The position numbers and the translations under genes were made by a program. A stretch of 7,365 nt of DNA from Phytoactinopolyspora endophytica (GTDB lineage: Bacteria > Actinomycetota > Actinomycetes > Jiangellales > Jiangellaceae), in contig NZ_ML142856.1 in the NCBI RefSeq assembly GCF_004138495.1, forward strand, positions 145,223 to 152,587. Reading direction: 5' to 3'. The notes beneath the pieces were generated by a model that saw only the letters and a program-made list of their open reading frames with translations, searched no databases and was not told where the DNA came from. Shown one piece after another: positions 1-5,710 of this stretch (positions within the stretch are counted from its first letter, which is position 1; every line of letters begins with the position of its first letter).

Positions 1-2
1 CG

Positions 3-101
3 TTCTTCACCGCGCTGGACAGCTGGGTGAACCTGGCCCTGGTGGAGGCGCGGACGTTTCCCGGCGGCGTGGTGCTGACCCGATACGAGACGAGGCGATG
101 A
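3..101 (+). CDS. 3' end of an unrecognised gene (partial)
   Basis: The third plus frame is open from the window edge for 32 codons and ends at a TGA. The C-terminal residues run FFTALDSWVNLALVEART followed by FPGGVVLTRYETRR. The mix of hydrophobic and acidic residues and the strong G/C at third codon positions look like real coding sequence; the other two plus frames give a stop or low-complexity G/P/R text. I do not recognise the family from this tail, so no function is given. The start lies outside the window. An imperfect hairpin begins 22 bases after the stop and may end the transcript. Confidence 0.5.
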   Translation, partial: FFTALDSWVNLALVEARTFPGGVVLTRYETRR

Positions 102-123
102 GCACGGGCCAGATGATCGGCTC

Positions 124-158
124 GTGAGACCAGGGTCGAAATCCTTCCTGGTGCTCAC
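124..158 (+). terminator. imperfect hairpin after the partial gene, possible terminator
   Basis: GTGAG (124-128) and ACCAGG (129-134) pair with CTCAC (154-158) and CCTGGT (147-152). This makes an 11-bp stem with one bulged G at 153 and a 12-base loop. It starts 22 bases after the stop codon at 101, a suitable place for a terminator. No T-run follows on the plus strand, so a Rho-independent role is only a possibility; actinomycete terminators often lack a clear T-tract. Confidence 0.35.
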
Positions 159-287
159 CGTGACCCTCGGCTATGAGGGAGCCTTCCCCCGGCCCTTCCT
201 TGCGTTCCGAGTGAGCTGTTGACCGACTCGCTGGAGATGAGGACGACGGCGTCGTTGATCGTGACGACGTTCTTCGGGCATAAGGAA

Positions 288-312
288 GCCCCGCCGGCAA
301 CGCCGGCGGGGC
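288..312 (-). terminator. strong GC-rich hairpin, terminator of the sigma-factor gene
   Basis: GCCCCGCCGGC (288-298) and GCCGGCGGGGC (302-312) are perfect reverse complements around a 3-base loop. Read on the minus strand, the stem is followed by TTCCTTA, a modest T-rich tail. It lies about 115 bases downstream of the minus-strand sigma-factor stop codon, so that gene is its likely client. It could also stop plus-strand transcription from the left, although the plus-strand flank (GGTGGTGTTCG) has no T-run. It is the only strong signal between the two genes; I found no ORF with coding character in 102-425. Confidence 0.65.
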
Positions 313-425
313 GGTGGTGTTCGCGTTGTCGCGTTGGTGTTCAGCTGGTCGGGGTGCTCATTCCGCGGTGACTTCGGTGACGCCGGCCCGTGCGCTGGAC
401 TCGTCGACGATGGGGACATGTGTGA

Positions 426-1433
426 TCACAGCGTCGCGGGCAAGCCCAGCCATGGTTTGTCGGTGGCGTCGAATCCGGTGAGCTCGGCAATCTTCCCGTC
501 GACGATGTGCAGGACCGCGATGGCAAATAGCCGGTACGCCGGGTCGTCGAGGGTGCGGAGGTACAGCACGGCGGCAGGCATGCGGTTGACCGTCGTGGCG
601 ATACAGCGCCAGTCGTCGTAACCGCGCTGGAAGAGCCCACCGGAGACCCAGCTATCCACGGCGTCCTTGGCCGTCATGATCAAGGTGCCCGACTCGGGCA
701 GCATCGCGAAGCGCAGGTCGTCGCGCAGCAGGGACATCAGCCCGTCGAGGTCGTTGCGCTCATGGGCGTCGATGTACGACTTCACCACGCCGCGCTCGTC
801 ATTCGACAGCTCGTGGGTGGCGGGGCTTCGCCAGTCGAGACGGCGGTCGGGCAGTTGCTCGCGCATCGTCACGCGCGCCCTCTGCAGTGCGCTGGTCACC
901 GATGCGACGGTCAGCTCGAGGGCGTCGGCGGCCTTCGACGCCGGCCAGCCGAGGACGTCGCGCAGGATGAACACCGCCCGCTGCCGCGGTGGCAGGTGCT
1001 GGACGGCGACGATGAACGCCAGCTCGATCGTCTCCCGCGCCACCACCGATTCCTGCGGGTCCTCGGGGAGCATCCGGTCGGGGTACGGCTGCAGGTACAG
1101 CGCCTCGGAGCCGGAGTCCGACAGCTCGGACGGTACGGGTGTGCGTTTATTGCGCTTCTCCAAGAAGTCGAGGCAGACGTTCGTCGCGATCCGGTACAGC
1201 CAGGTCCGCAGCGCAGCGTGACCCTTGAACGACTCCCGCTTGTTCCACGCTCGCAGGAACGTCTCCTGCGTCATGTCCTGGGCGTCGTCGTAGTTCGCGA
1301 GCATCCGGTAGCAGTGCACCTGCAGCTCACGCCGGTGGCGCTCCGTGATGAGCGCGAACCGCGCCGTATCGCCTGAGCGGACCGCCGCGATGAACGTGGC
1401 CTCGTCGGCGCCCAGCGGTCTAACGTCGGTCAT
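426..1433 (-). CDS. SigG-like ECF RNA polymerase sigma factor with C-terminal SnoaL-like domain
   Basis: A 335-residue sigma-70 family factor of the extracytoplasmic-function type, which would direct RNA polymerase to a small regulon. Region 2 spans about residues 24-92, with DAQDMTQETFLRAW (51-63) and RTWLYRIATNVCLDFL (76-91). Region 4 spans about 135-192, with LPPRQRAVFILRDVLGW and the helix-turn-helix ASKAADALELTVASVTSALQRAR split around residues 165-187. A SnoaL-like domain follows from about 212 to 322 (VVKSYIDAHERNDLDGL, then an MLPES loop). This layout matches the SigG/TIGR02960 group of actinobacteria; in related ECF groups the SnoaL part controls the sigma factor in cis, and no anti-sigma gene adjoins this one. 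I chose the ATG at 1433 because GGAAGGA (1449-1443) precedes it by 9 bases. A GTG at 1451 would overlap that site, and an ATG at 1439 leaves only 3 bases. The regulon cannot be told from sequence. Confidence 0.92.
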   Translation of the reverse strand: MTDVRPLGADEATFIAAVRSGDTARFALITERHRRELQVHCYRMLANYDDAQDMTQETFLRAWNKRESFKGHAALRTWLYRIATNVCLDFLEKRNKRTPVPSELSDSGSEALYLQPYPDRMLPEDPQESVVARETIELAFIVAVQHLPPRQRAVFILRDVLGWPASKAADALELTVASVTSALQRARVTMREQLPDRRLDWRSPATHELSNDERGVVKSYIDAHERNDLDGLMSLLRDDLRFAMLPESGTLIMTAKDAVDSWVSGGLFQRGYDDWRCIATTVNRMPAAVLYLRTLDDPAYRLFAIAVLHIVDGKIAELTGFDATDKPWLGLPATL

Positions 1434-1587
1434 GGTCATCAATCCTTCCACCGGTGCGAGGGGGCTACCAGAACTGACGACGTGGCGGAGGATTTCTGAT
1501 CGGTGAAGCCCGCTGACAGTGGGCCGTTCGTCAGGACCGGATGGCCTGGCCTACCAACCGCTGAACAAACACCGAAGATCAACAAGT
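1434..1587. other. gene-free stretch upstream of the sigma factor
   Basis: No ORF here has convincing coding character, and no clear -35/-10 pair for the sigma-factor gene can be read with confidence. The sigma-factor ribosome-binding site (GGAAGGA on the minus strand) lies at 1443-1449. A small hairpin is present at 1508-1524: seven pairs including one G-T wobble, with a 3-base loop. Its role is unknown. The sigma-factor promoter should lie somewhere in this stretch. Confidence 0.4.
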
Positions 1588-1674
1588 GGAGCCAAAACTC
1601 GTTCCAACAACACGCGTCGACGCGCCCAGGGCGGGGCCAGAACTCACCCGAAATTGGGGCCAGAACTCACCCGA
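1588..1674. repeat. two exact 19-base direct repeats plus one degenerate copy, resembling an IS21-type end
   Basis: GGGGCCAGAACTCACCCGA occurs at 1633-1651 and again, identical, at 1656-1674, a spacing of 23 bases. A related copy, GGAGCCAAAACTC, starts at 1588 and differs from the first 13 bases of the repeat at two positions. Several imperfect copies of a roughly 20-base GGGGCCA-type unit at an element end recall the multiple terminal repeats of IS21-family insertion sequences. No transposase or IstB-like gene is in the window, so this would be a solitary end. The repeats are seen directly; the IS assignment is inference from memory. Confidence 0.6.
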
Positions 1675-1681
1675 GAAATCG

Positions 1682-1789
1682 GGCAAGGGGGCGAAGAGCT
1701 TCAAGGTTGGTGACCGACGGGTGCTCAATGCGCGTGAGGACGTCGAGGCACTCATCGCCGAAGCACGCCTCGCGGGGCGGTCTTCGTAA
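1682..1789 (+). pseudogene. C-terminal fragment of an excisionase-like HTH_17 protein
   Basis: The frame reads GKGAKSFKVGDRRVLNARED then VEALIAEARLAGRSS and ends at TAA. The pattern G-x-G-x-x-x-F-K-V-G-x-R-R followed by a R-x-D-V-E-A-x-I-A helix is the wing and last helix of MerR-like excisionases and small HTH_17 DNA-binding proteins. The expected N-terminal helix-turn-helix is missing: the sequence just upstream is the 19-base repeat array, which gives meaningless translation. The frame is open back to an ATG at 1586, but that start has no good ribosome-binding site and runs through the repeats. I read this as a gene cut by insertion or deletion near 1680. Excisionases help tyrosine integrases remove integrated elements; no integrase is seen between here and the tRNA fragment. 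Confidence 0.5.
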
Positions 1790-1890
1790 TCATCTAGTCC
1801 GCAAGACCGCCAGCAGCGATCAACCGCATCGCACCAGATCAGCCAGCCAAACCAACGATAACCAGCGCGGACTTCGTGCACATGATCGAA

Positions 1891-1919
1891 AGTCGCAGGT
1901 TCGAATCCTGCCGAGGGCG
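1891..1919 (+). other. tRNA 3'-end fragment, probable attachment-site remnant
   Basis: A perfect T-arm is present: GCAGG (1895-1899), loop TTCGAAT (1900-1906), CCTGC (1907-1911). It is followed by CGAGGGC (1912-1918), a 3' acceptor strand, and a possible discriminator G at 1919; no CCA is encoded. A full tRNA would need a 5' strand GCCCTCG plus D and anticodon arms in the roughly 50 bases before; none is there. The minus-strand translation contains the familiar spurious phrase GFEPAT produced by tRNA 3' ends. Such duplicated tRNA ends are typical attachment sites of integrative elements, and the truncated excisionase lies just to the left. The parent tRNA may be an arginine tRNA, but the isotype cannot be read without the anticodon. 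Confidence 0.65.
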
Positions 1920-1950
1920 CACAAAACATGGGCAACATTGCCGAGCGGTC

Positions 1951-1978
1951 AGCTGGTACTCGAAGCCGAGTACCAGCT
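1951..1978. terminator. perfect 12-bp hairpin between the tRNA fragment and the ROK gene
   Basis: AGCTGGTACTCG (1951-1962) and CGAGTACCAGCT (1967-1978) are perfect reverse complements around the loop AAGC. The hairpin lies about 105 bases past the end of the minus-strand ROK gene and could end that transcript. It has no adjacent T-run on either strand: on the minus strand the flank is GACCGCTCGG. A role as an att-flanking or recombination-linked palindrome is also possible given the tRNA fragment 30 bases away. Confidence 0.45.
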
Positions 1979-2082
1979 CTGACTGTCCGGGTATGGCGTC
2001 TCGACTTTCGCTAGTTGGTCCCGATGCACGCCTGCGACATCTTCGGCTGCTACGGAGACATGCTTGGCGGGGTCCATAGTCG

Positions 2083-3327
2083 CTACGGTCGGGCTCGCAC
2101 GGTCGCCTCCGCGGGTCTGAGCGTGAAATCGAGCGGGTGGTCTTTCAGGGTGGCGAGCGCTCGGCCTACGGCGCCGATGCTCACGCTGTCTGCCCCCAAG
2201 GTGGATGCGACGATCGTCGGCACCGGGGGGTGGATGTAGGCCCCGAGGCGCTCGGTGGCGCGCTCGACCACAGGGTTCAGCGCGGGGGCTATGGCGCCGC
2301 CGACGATGATCCGTTCGACGTCGAGCAGCGCGGTGATGACGGCGCACACGCGGGCGAGCCGGTCGGCCAGCTTGTCCAGGATGGTGTCGGCGACGCGGTC
2401 CCCCAACTCGGCGGCGTCGAAGACATCGGCCGCGTCGAGAGCGTCCGGGGCGGTCCGGGCAAGCGGTGAGCCGGCGGAGACGTCTCCGGCGTCGACTGCC
2501 TGCCGTACGAGCTCCCGGGCCACGTACCCGAGGCCGTCTGTCGAGCCGACTCCTTCCACGATGTCGAGCAGCCGCATCTCGCCCGCGCCTCCGAAACGGC
2601 CCTTCAACAGATTCCCGTCGACGATGAGTCCGGCCCCGAAGCGCTCGCCTGACAACAGCGTGGCGAACGAGGAAAGTCCCACGCCCGCGCCAACGGCTCC
2701 CTCGGCGACAGCGGCTAGGTTTGCATCGTTCTCCACGACCACGGTCTGGGCGCTACGTGCGAACGCGTCGACGAACCCGGGGTTCATTCGCGGCCAGAAA
2801 TGGCGCTCGTCGGCGAGCGGCGAGAGGCCCTGAGTGTCTGTCGGCGCCGGAACGCCGATGACGGCCGCGAGCACGGAGCTTTCCATGGCGCCGGCTTTAC
2901 GGAGAGCATCGTCCACTGCTGCCTGCACGTCGGCGAGACGTGCTTCGGGGTCGTGCCCGTCACTGCGCAGAGGCCGCGCGATGCGGGCGACCGTTTTCCC
3001 GCGCAGGTCGGCTACGGAGGCTGTGACGCGGTGGTGCCCGGCGTCGACACCCACCAAGTGCGCTGCCCGGGCATTGAAGATGTAACGGCGAGCCGGACGT
3101 CCCTTCTGGTACTGCCCTGCAGTGCGCGCATCCTCCAGCTCGGTGATCCACCGGCGTGCGACGAGCTCGTCGCAGAGGCCTAGGACAGTCGAGCGGGTCA
3201 GACCCGTAGTGGCCATGACTTCACTCGCCGTGAACGGCGCGGTGTCCCAGACCGAGCGCAGCACGGCGGCCGCGTTGGCCTGGCGGACGAGCTGCGACGA
3301 GTTGGCCGGTTCAGGCGAGTCGGTCAT
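2083..3327 (-). CDS. ROK-family transcriptional regulator, likely sugar-responsive repressor
   Basis: A 414-residue protein with an N-terminal winged helix-turn-helix (about 14-82; TASEVMATTGLTRSTVLGL at 33-51, with the wing motif GRP at 76-78) and a C-terminal ROK sugar-kinase-like domain (about 90-392). Family marks are VGVDAG (92-97), ENDANLAAVAEGAVGAG (199-215) and IVGGAIAP (341-348). ROK regulators bind DNA as dimers and usually release it when a sugar or sugar phosphate binds. Unusually, the zinc motif CxCGxxGCxE and the preceding GH pair are absent; the matching stretch reads GGAGEMRLLDIVEGVGSTDG (246-265). The gene is divergent from the sugar ABC operon, its likely target. The start is uncertain: ATG 3327 has AAGAGG 14 bases upstream, while an in-frame GTG at 3342 adds five residues but overlaps that site. 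Confidence 0.9.
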   Translation of the reverse strand: MTDSPEPANSSQLVRQANAAAVLRSVWDTAPFTASEVMATTGLTRSTVLGLCDELVARRWITELEDARTAGQYQKGRPARRYIFNARAAHLVGVDAGHHRVTASVADLRGKTVARIARPLRSDGHDPEARLADVQAAVDDALRKAGAMESSVLAAVIGVPAPTDTQGLSPLADERHFWPRMNPGFVDAFARSAQTVVVENDANLAAVAEGAVGAGVGLSSFATLLSGERFGAGLIVDGNLLKGRFGGAGEMRLLDIVEGVGSTDGLGYVARELVRQAVDAGDVSAGSPLARTAPDALDAADVFDAAELGDRVADTILDKLADRLARVCAVITALLDVERIIVGGAIAPALNPVVERATERLGAYIHPPVPTIVASTLGADSVSIGAVGRALATLKDHPLDFTLRPAEATVRARP

Positions 3328-3345
3328 TGCGGTTGGATGCACCTC

Positions 3346-3374
3346 TTGACTCTAACGAACGTTTCCATCATGAT
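3346..3374 (+). promoter_or_regulatory. candidate promoter of the sugar ABC operon
   Basis: TTGACT (3346-3351, five of six to TTGACA), a 17-base spacer and CATGAT (3369-3374, four of six to TATAAT) form a plausible sigma-70 promoter. It would give a leader of roughly 65-70 bases before the GTG at 3450. A second -10-like hexamer, TATAGT at 3400-3405, has no good -35. The -10 overlaps ATGATA at 3370-3375, which on the minus strand reads TATCAT and could be the -10 for the ROK gene, so the two promoters may face each other. Confidence 0.45.
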
Positions 3375-3403
3375 ACAGAGATTAAATCTAAGCCCTAAAT
3401 ATA
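3367..3403. promoter_or_regulatory. AT-rich palindromes and direct repeat, candidate ROK operator
   Basis: Within a strikingly AT-rich patch there are three signals. ATCATGAT (3367-3374) is a perfect 8-base palindrome on the predicted -10. AGATT-A-AATCT (3379-3389) is an inverted repeat. TAAATCTA (3383-3390) and TAAATATA (3396-3403) are near-identical direct repeats 13 bases apart. ROK regulators are known to bind AT-rich inverted repeats in such divergent intervals. I cannot say which of these is the operator; AACGTT at 3358-3363 is a further candidate core. Confidence 0.35.
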
Positions 3404-3449
3404 GTGCCCGATGAAAACCCCGGTGGTGCGACGACAAGGAGACGATGAC

Positions 3450-4727
3450 GTGCCTTCTACCTCCACTTCAGCGCCGAACGGGCTGACGAGGCGATCGTTC
3501 CTCCGCGGAGCCAGCCTCGTCGGTGCCGGACTGATCGCGGGAGCGTGTGGATCGGACACCGGTGCCACCCAGATCACGTTCCACCAGTCGAAGCCCGAGG
3601 TCATCGGGTACTTCGGCGAGCTCGTTCAGCGGTTTTCCGAGTCGCGGCCGGACGTTCGAATCCGCCACGACTCGACGTCCAACCTCTCTGCCGGCTTCGT
3701 CCGGAGCTCTCCGCCCGACCTCGGTTGTCTCAACTTCAACTTCGAAGTTGCTCGCTTCGTCGACCGTGGCGCGCTGAGCGACCTCGGCGACATGCCGGAA
3801 ACCGACCGGATCAACCCGGATCTGGGCCCACTCGTCGATCTCACGGCGTCCTACCCGGGCCGCACCAGCGTGATCCCGTACTCGCTCATGACGGCGGCGG
3901 TGCTGTACAACCGGGCGATGTTCGATGAGCACGGGATCCAGGCGCCCACTACCTGGCCGGAGCTCATCGACGTCTGTGAAGCGCTCACCGAGGCCGGCGT
4001 CACGCCCATTTACAGCACCTTCTCCGAGCCGTGGACCGTGGGGCAGGGCCTGTTCGACTACACCGCGGGCGGCATGATCGATGTCGCGGCGTTCTTCCAG
4101 GCACTCGAGGAGCAGGGCTCGGACACCGGCCCGGACTCGCCGGTCTCCTTCCAGAAGCAGTTCCGCGAGCCCGTCGAGCGGATGCTCACCCTCGCCCAGT
4201 ACTCCAACTCCGACGCCGCGAGTCGCGGTTACGGCGACGGTAACCTCGCGTTCGCCAACGGTGAGGCGGCTATGTACCTGCAGGGCCCCTGGGCATTGAC
4301 GGAGATTGCCAAGACCAACGCCGACATCGACGTCGGTGCGTTCCCGCTGCCGGTGACGGAGAACCCGGCCGATCGCAAGGTCCGTGTCAACATCGACCTC
4401 GCCCTGTGGATCCCCGAGATGTCGCCGAACCAGGATGCCGCTCGGGAGCTGTTCTCCTTCCTCATGCAGCCTGAGATCATCGACACCTACAACGCGGACA
4501 ACCTGGGCTTCGGCGTCACGACCGACGCACCGGAAGTCACGCATCCCACGCTCGTCGAGGTCCAGCCCTACTACGACCGTGCGGAGTTCTACCTGGGGCC
4601 GTCGCAGCTCCTCCCGCAGTCGATCCCGATCCACAACTACGCGCAGGCGCTCGTCACCGGGGCCGATCCCGATTCCGTCCTGCGCACCATCGACGCGGAC
4701 TGGGCGCGTCTGGCCTTCCGTTCCTGA
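3450..4727 (+). CDS. ABC transporter sugar-binding lipoprotein (family 1 solute-binding protein)
   Basis: A 425-residue MalE/UgpB-type binding protein that should capture an oligosaccharide outside the membrane and hand it to the two permeases encoded downstream. The signal region has a twin-arginine motif, TRRSFLRG (13-20), a hydrophobic stretch, and a lipobox-like LIAGAC ending at Cys33. This points to Tat export and lipid anchoring, although Ala at -3 is a weak lipobox residue. Family marks are YNRAMFDEHGIQAPTTWPEL (153-172) and GNLAFANGEAAMYLQGPWAL (264-283). I chose GTG 3450 because AAGGAG (3436-3441) precedes it by 8 bases. The frame is open from ATG 3411, adding 13 residues, which would fit only a leaderless start from TATAGT. 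The substrate cannot be read directly; the downstream alpha-glucosidase suggests an alpha-glucoside. Confidence 0.93.
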   Translation: MPSTSTSAPNGLTRRSFLRGASLVGAGLIAGACGSDTGATQITFHQSKPEVIGYFGELVQRFSESRPDVRIRHDSTSNLSAGFVRSSPPDLGCLNFNFEVARFVDRGALSDLGDMPETDRINPDLGPLVDLTASYPGRTSVIPYSLMTAAVLYNRAMFDEHGIQAPTTWPELIDVCEALTEAGVTPIYSTFSEPWTVGQGLFDYTAGGMIDVAAFFQALEEQGSDTGPDSPVSFQKQFREPVERMLTLAQYSNSDAASRGYGDGNLAFANGEAAMYLQGPWALTEIAKTNADIDVGAFPLPVTENPADRKVRVNIDLALWIPEMSPNQDAARELFSFLMQPEIIDTYNADNLGFGVTTDAPEVTHPTLVEVQPYYDRAEFYLGPSQLLPQSIPIHNYAQALVTGADPDSVLRTIDADWARLAFRS

Positions 4728-4742
4728 ACTCTCCCGCAGGAT

Positions 4743-4761
4743 CTCGACACGAATCGAGGAG
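4743..4761 (+). promoter_or_regulatory. ribosome-binding site of the first permease, partly in a small hairpin
   Basis: GAGGAG (4756-4761) is the ribosome-binding site for the ATG at 4766. CTCGA (4743-4747) can pair with TCGAG (4754-4758) over a 6-base loop, covering half of the site. This could lower permease translation relative to the binding protein, as is common in such operons, but a 5-bp stem is weak. Confidence 0.3.
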
Positions 4762-4765
4762 TGTC

Positions 4766-5710
4766 ATGGCAATCCCTGCCGCTACCCTGGCCGCGAACCG
4801 AACCGGCGCGGCCTCGAGAACTTCTCAACCAGGACACCGTCCCACCGGGCGCCGCCGCGTCGACCTGACCTACTACGTCTTCCTCGTTCCTTCACTCGTG
4901 CTGTTCACGCTTGCGATCACCGTCCCGGCAGTCATGGGCGTCATATATAGCTTCACCGACTCCATCGGCTTCGGCGATACCCGGTTCATCGGGCTGACCA
5001 ACTACATCGCCCTCTTCTCGGACCCGGCGATCTTCGACGCATACCTGTTCACGATCGGGTTTGCCCTGGTCACAGTACTGGTTGTGAACGTGATCGCGTT
5101 CCTGTTCGCGATCGGTCTGACATCTATGATCCGCGCGAAGGTCGCGCTACGGACGGTGTTCGTCCTGCCCATGGTCGTCTCCGGAATCATCATCGCCTAC
5201 GTCTTCAACTATCTGTTCTCAAACTCGCTGCCTCAGTTCGCTTCCGCTGTCGGTCTCGGTCCGCTCGAAGAGAGCATTCTCGCGAATCCCGATCTCGCCT
5301 GGACTGCGATCGTCGTCGTCACTGCCTGGCAGGCGATCCCGTCCACGATGCTGATCTACATCGCGGGCATCGTCTCCATCCCGGGGGAGGTCTACGAGGC
5401 GGCCTCGCTCGACGGCGCGTCGGCGTGGCGCCGGCTGCGTGCCGTCACCCTGCCGCTCCTGTACGGCTATGTGCTGATCAACATCGTCATCGGGTTCAAG
5501 AATTTCCTCAATGCCTACGACATCATCGTCGGACTCACCGACGGCGGGCCGGGCACAGCCACGCGCAGCGTGGCCATGACCATCTTCTCCGGCTTCACCG
5601 GCGGCGACTACGCCTACCAGATGGCCAACGCGACCGTCTTCTTCCTCATCGCCCTCGCCCTCGCCCTGGTCCAGCTGCGGCTGACACGCGGAAAGGTGGC
5701 CGTCCGATGA
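4766..5710 (+). CDS. ABC sugar transporter permease, MalF/UgpA type
   Basis: A 314-residue inner-membrane protein with six predicted transmembrane segments near residues 35-58, 93-117, 127-152, 179-203, 233-247 and 287-305. It pairs with the next gene product to form the sugar channel. The ATPase-docking EAA loop reads EAASLDGASAWRRLRAVTLP (211-230), with the expected Gly217 and terminal LP. TDGGPG (258-263) is typical of the MalF side. The first roughly 30 residues are a polar, basic cytoplasmic tail. The ATG follows GAGGAG (4756-4761) by 4 bases and lies 38 bases after the binding-protein gene, so one transcript is likely. The stop overlaps the next start. Confidence 0.93.
   Translation: MAIPAATLAANRTGAASRTSQPGHRPTGRRRVDLTYYVFLVPSLVLFTLAITVPAVMGVIYSFTDSIGFGDTRFIGLTNYIALFSDPAIFDAYLFTIGFALVTVLVVNVIAFLFAIGLTSMIRAKVALRTVFVLPMVVSGIIIAYVFNYLFSNSLPQFASAVGLGPLEESILANPDLAWTAIVVVTAWQAIPSTMLIYIAGIVSIPGEVYEAASLDGASAWRRLRAVTLPLLYGYVLINIVIGFKNFLNAYDIIVGLTDGGPGTATRSVAMTIFSGFTGGDYAYQMANATVFFLIALALALVQLRLTRGKVAVR

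Noticed and set aside
762..1376. 204-codon plus-strand frame opposite the sigma-factor gene
   Set aside because: Low-complexity R/V/H text with no motifs. The minus strand encodes recognisable sigma regions 2 and 4.
1633..1674. CRISPR array
   Set aside because: Only two exact 19-base units separated by 4 bases. There are no spacers of normal length and no cas genes.
1579..1938. 119-codon minus-strand frame containing SAGFEPATFD
   Set aside because: GFEPAT is the well-known spurious translation of a tRNA 3' end; the frame is a by-product of the tRNA fragment.
1940..1980. Class II (serine/leucine) tRNA suggested by GCCGAGCGGTC before a stem-loop
   Set aside because: No acceptor stem or T-arm accompanies it, and the stem-loop is a 12-bp perfect palindrome rather than a tRNA anticodon arm.
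1503..1982. 159-codon plus-strand frame across the mobile scar
   Set aside because: The translation is polar and repetitive and runs through the 19-base repeats, the tRNA fragment (QVRILPRAH) and the hairpin. These nucleotide features explain it better than a protein.
3468..4634. Long 388-codon open frame on the minus strand, antisense to the binding-protein gene
   Set aside because: Its translation is rich in R, V, E and D repeats with no domain, as expected for the antisense frame of a high-GC gene. The plus strand holds a clear family 1 binding protein.
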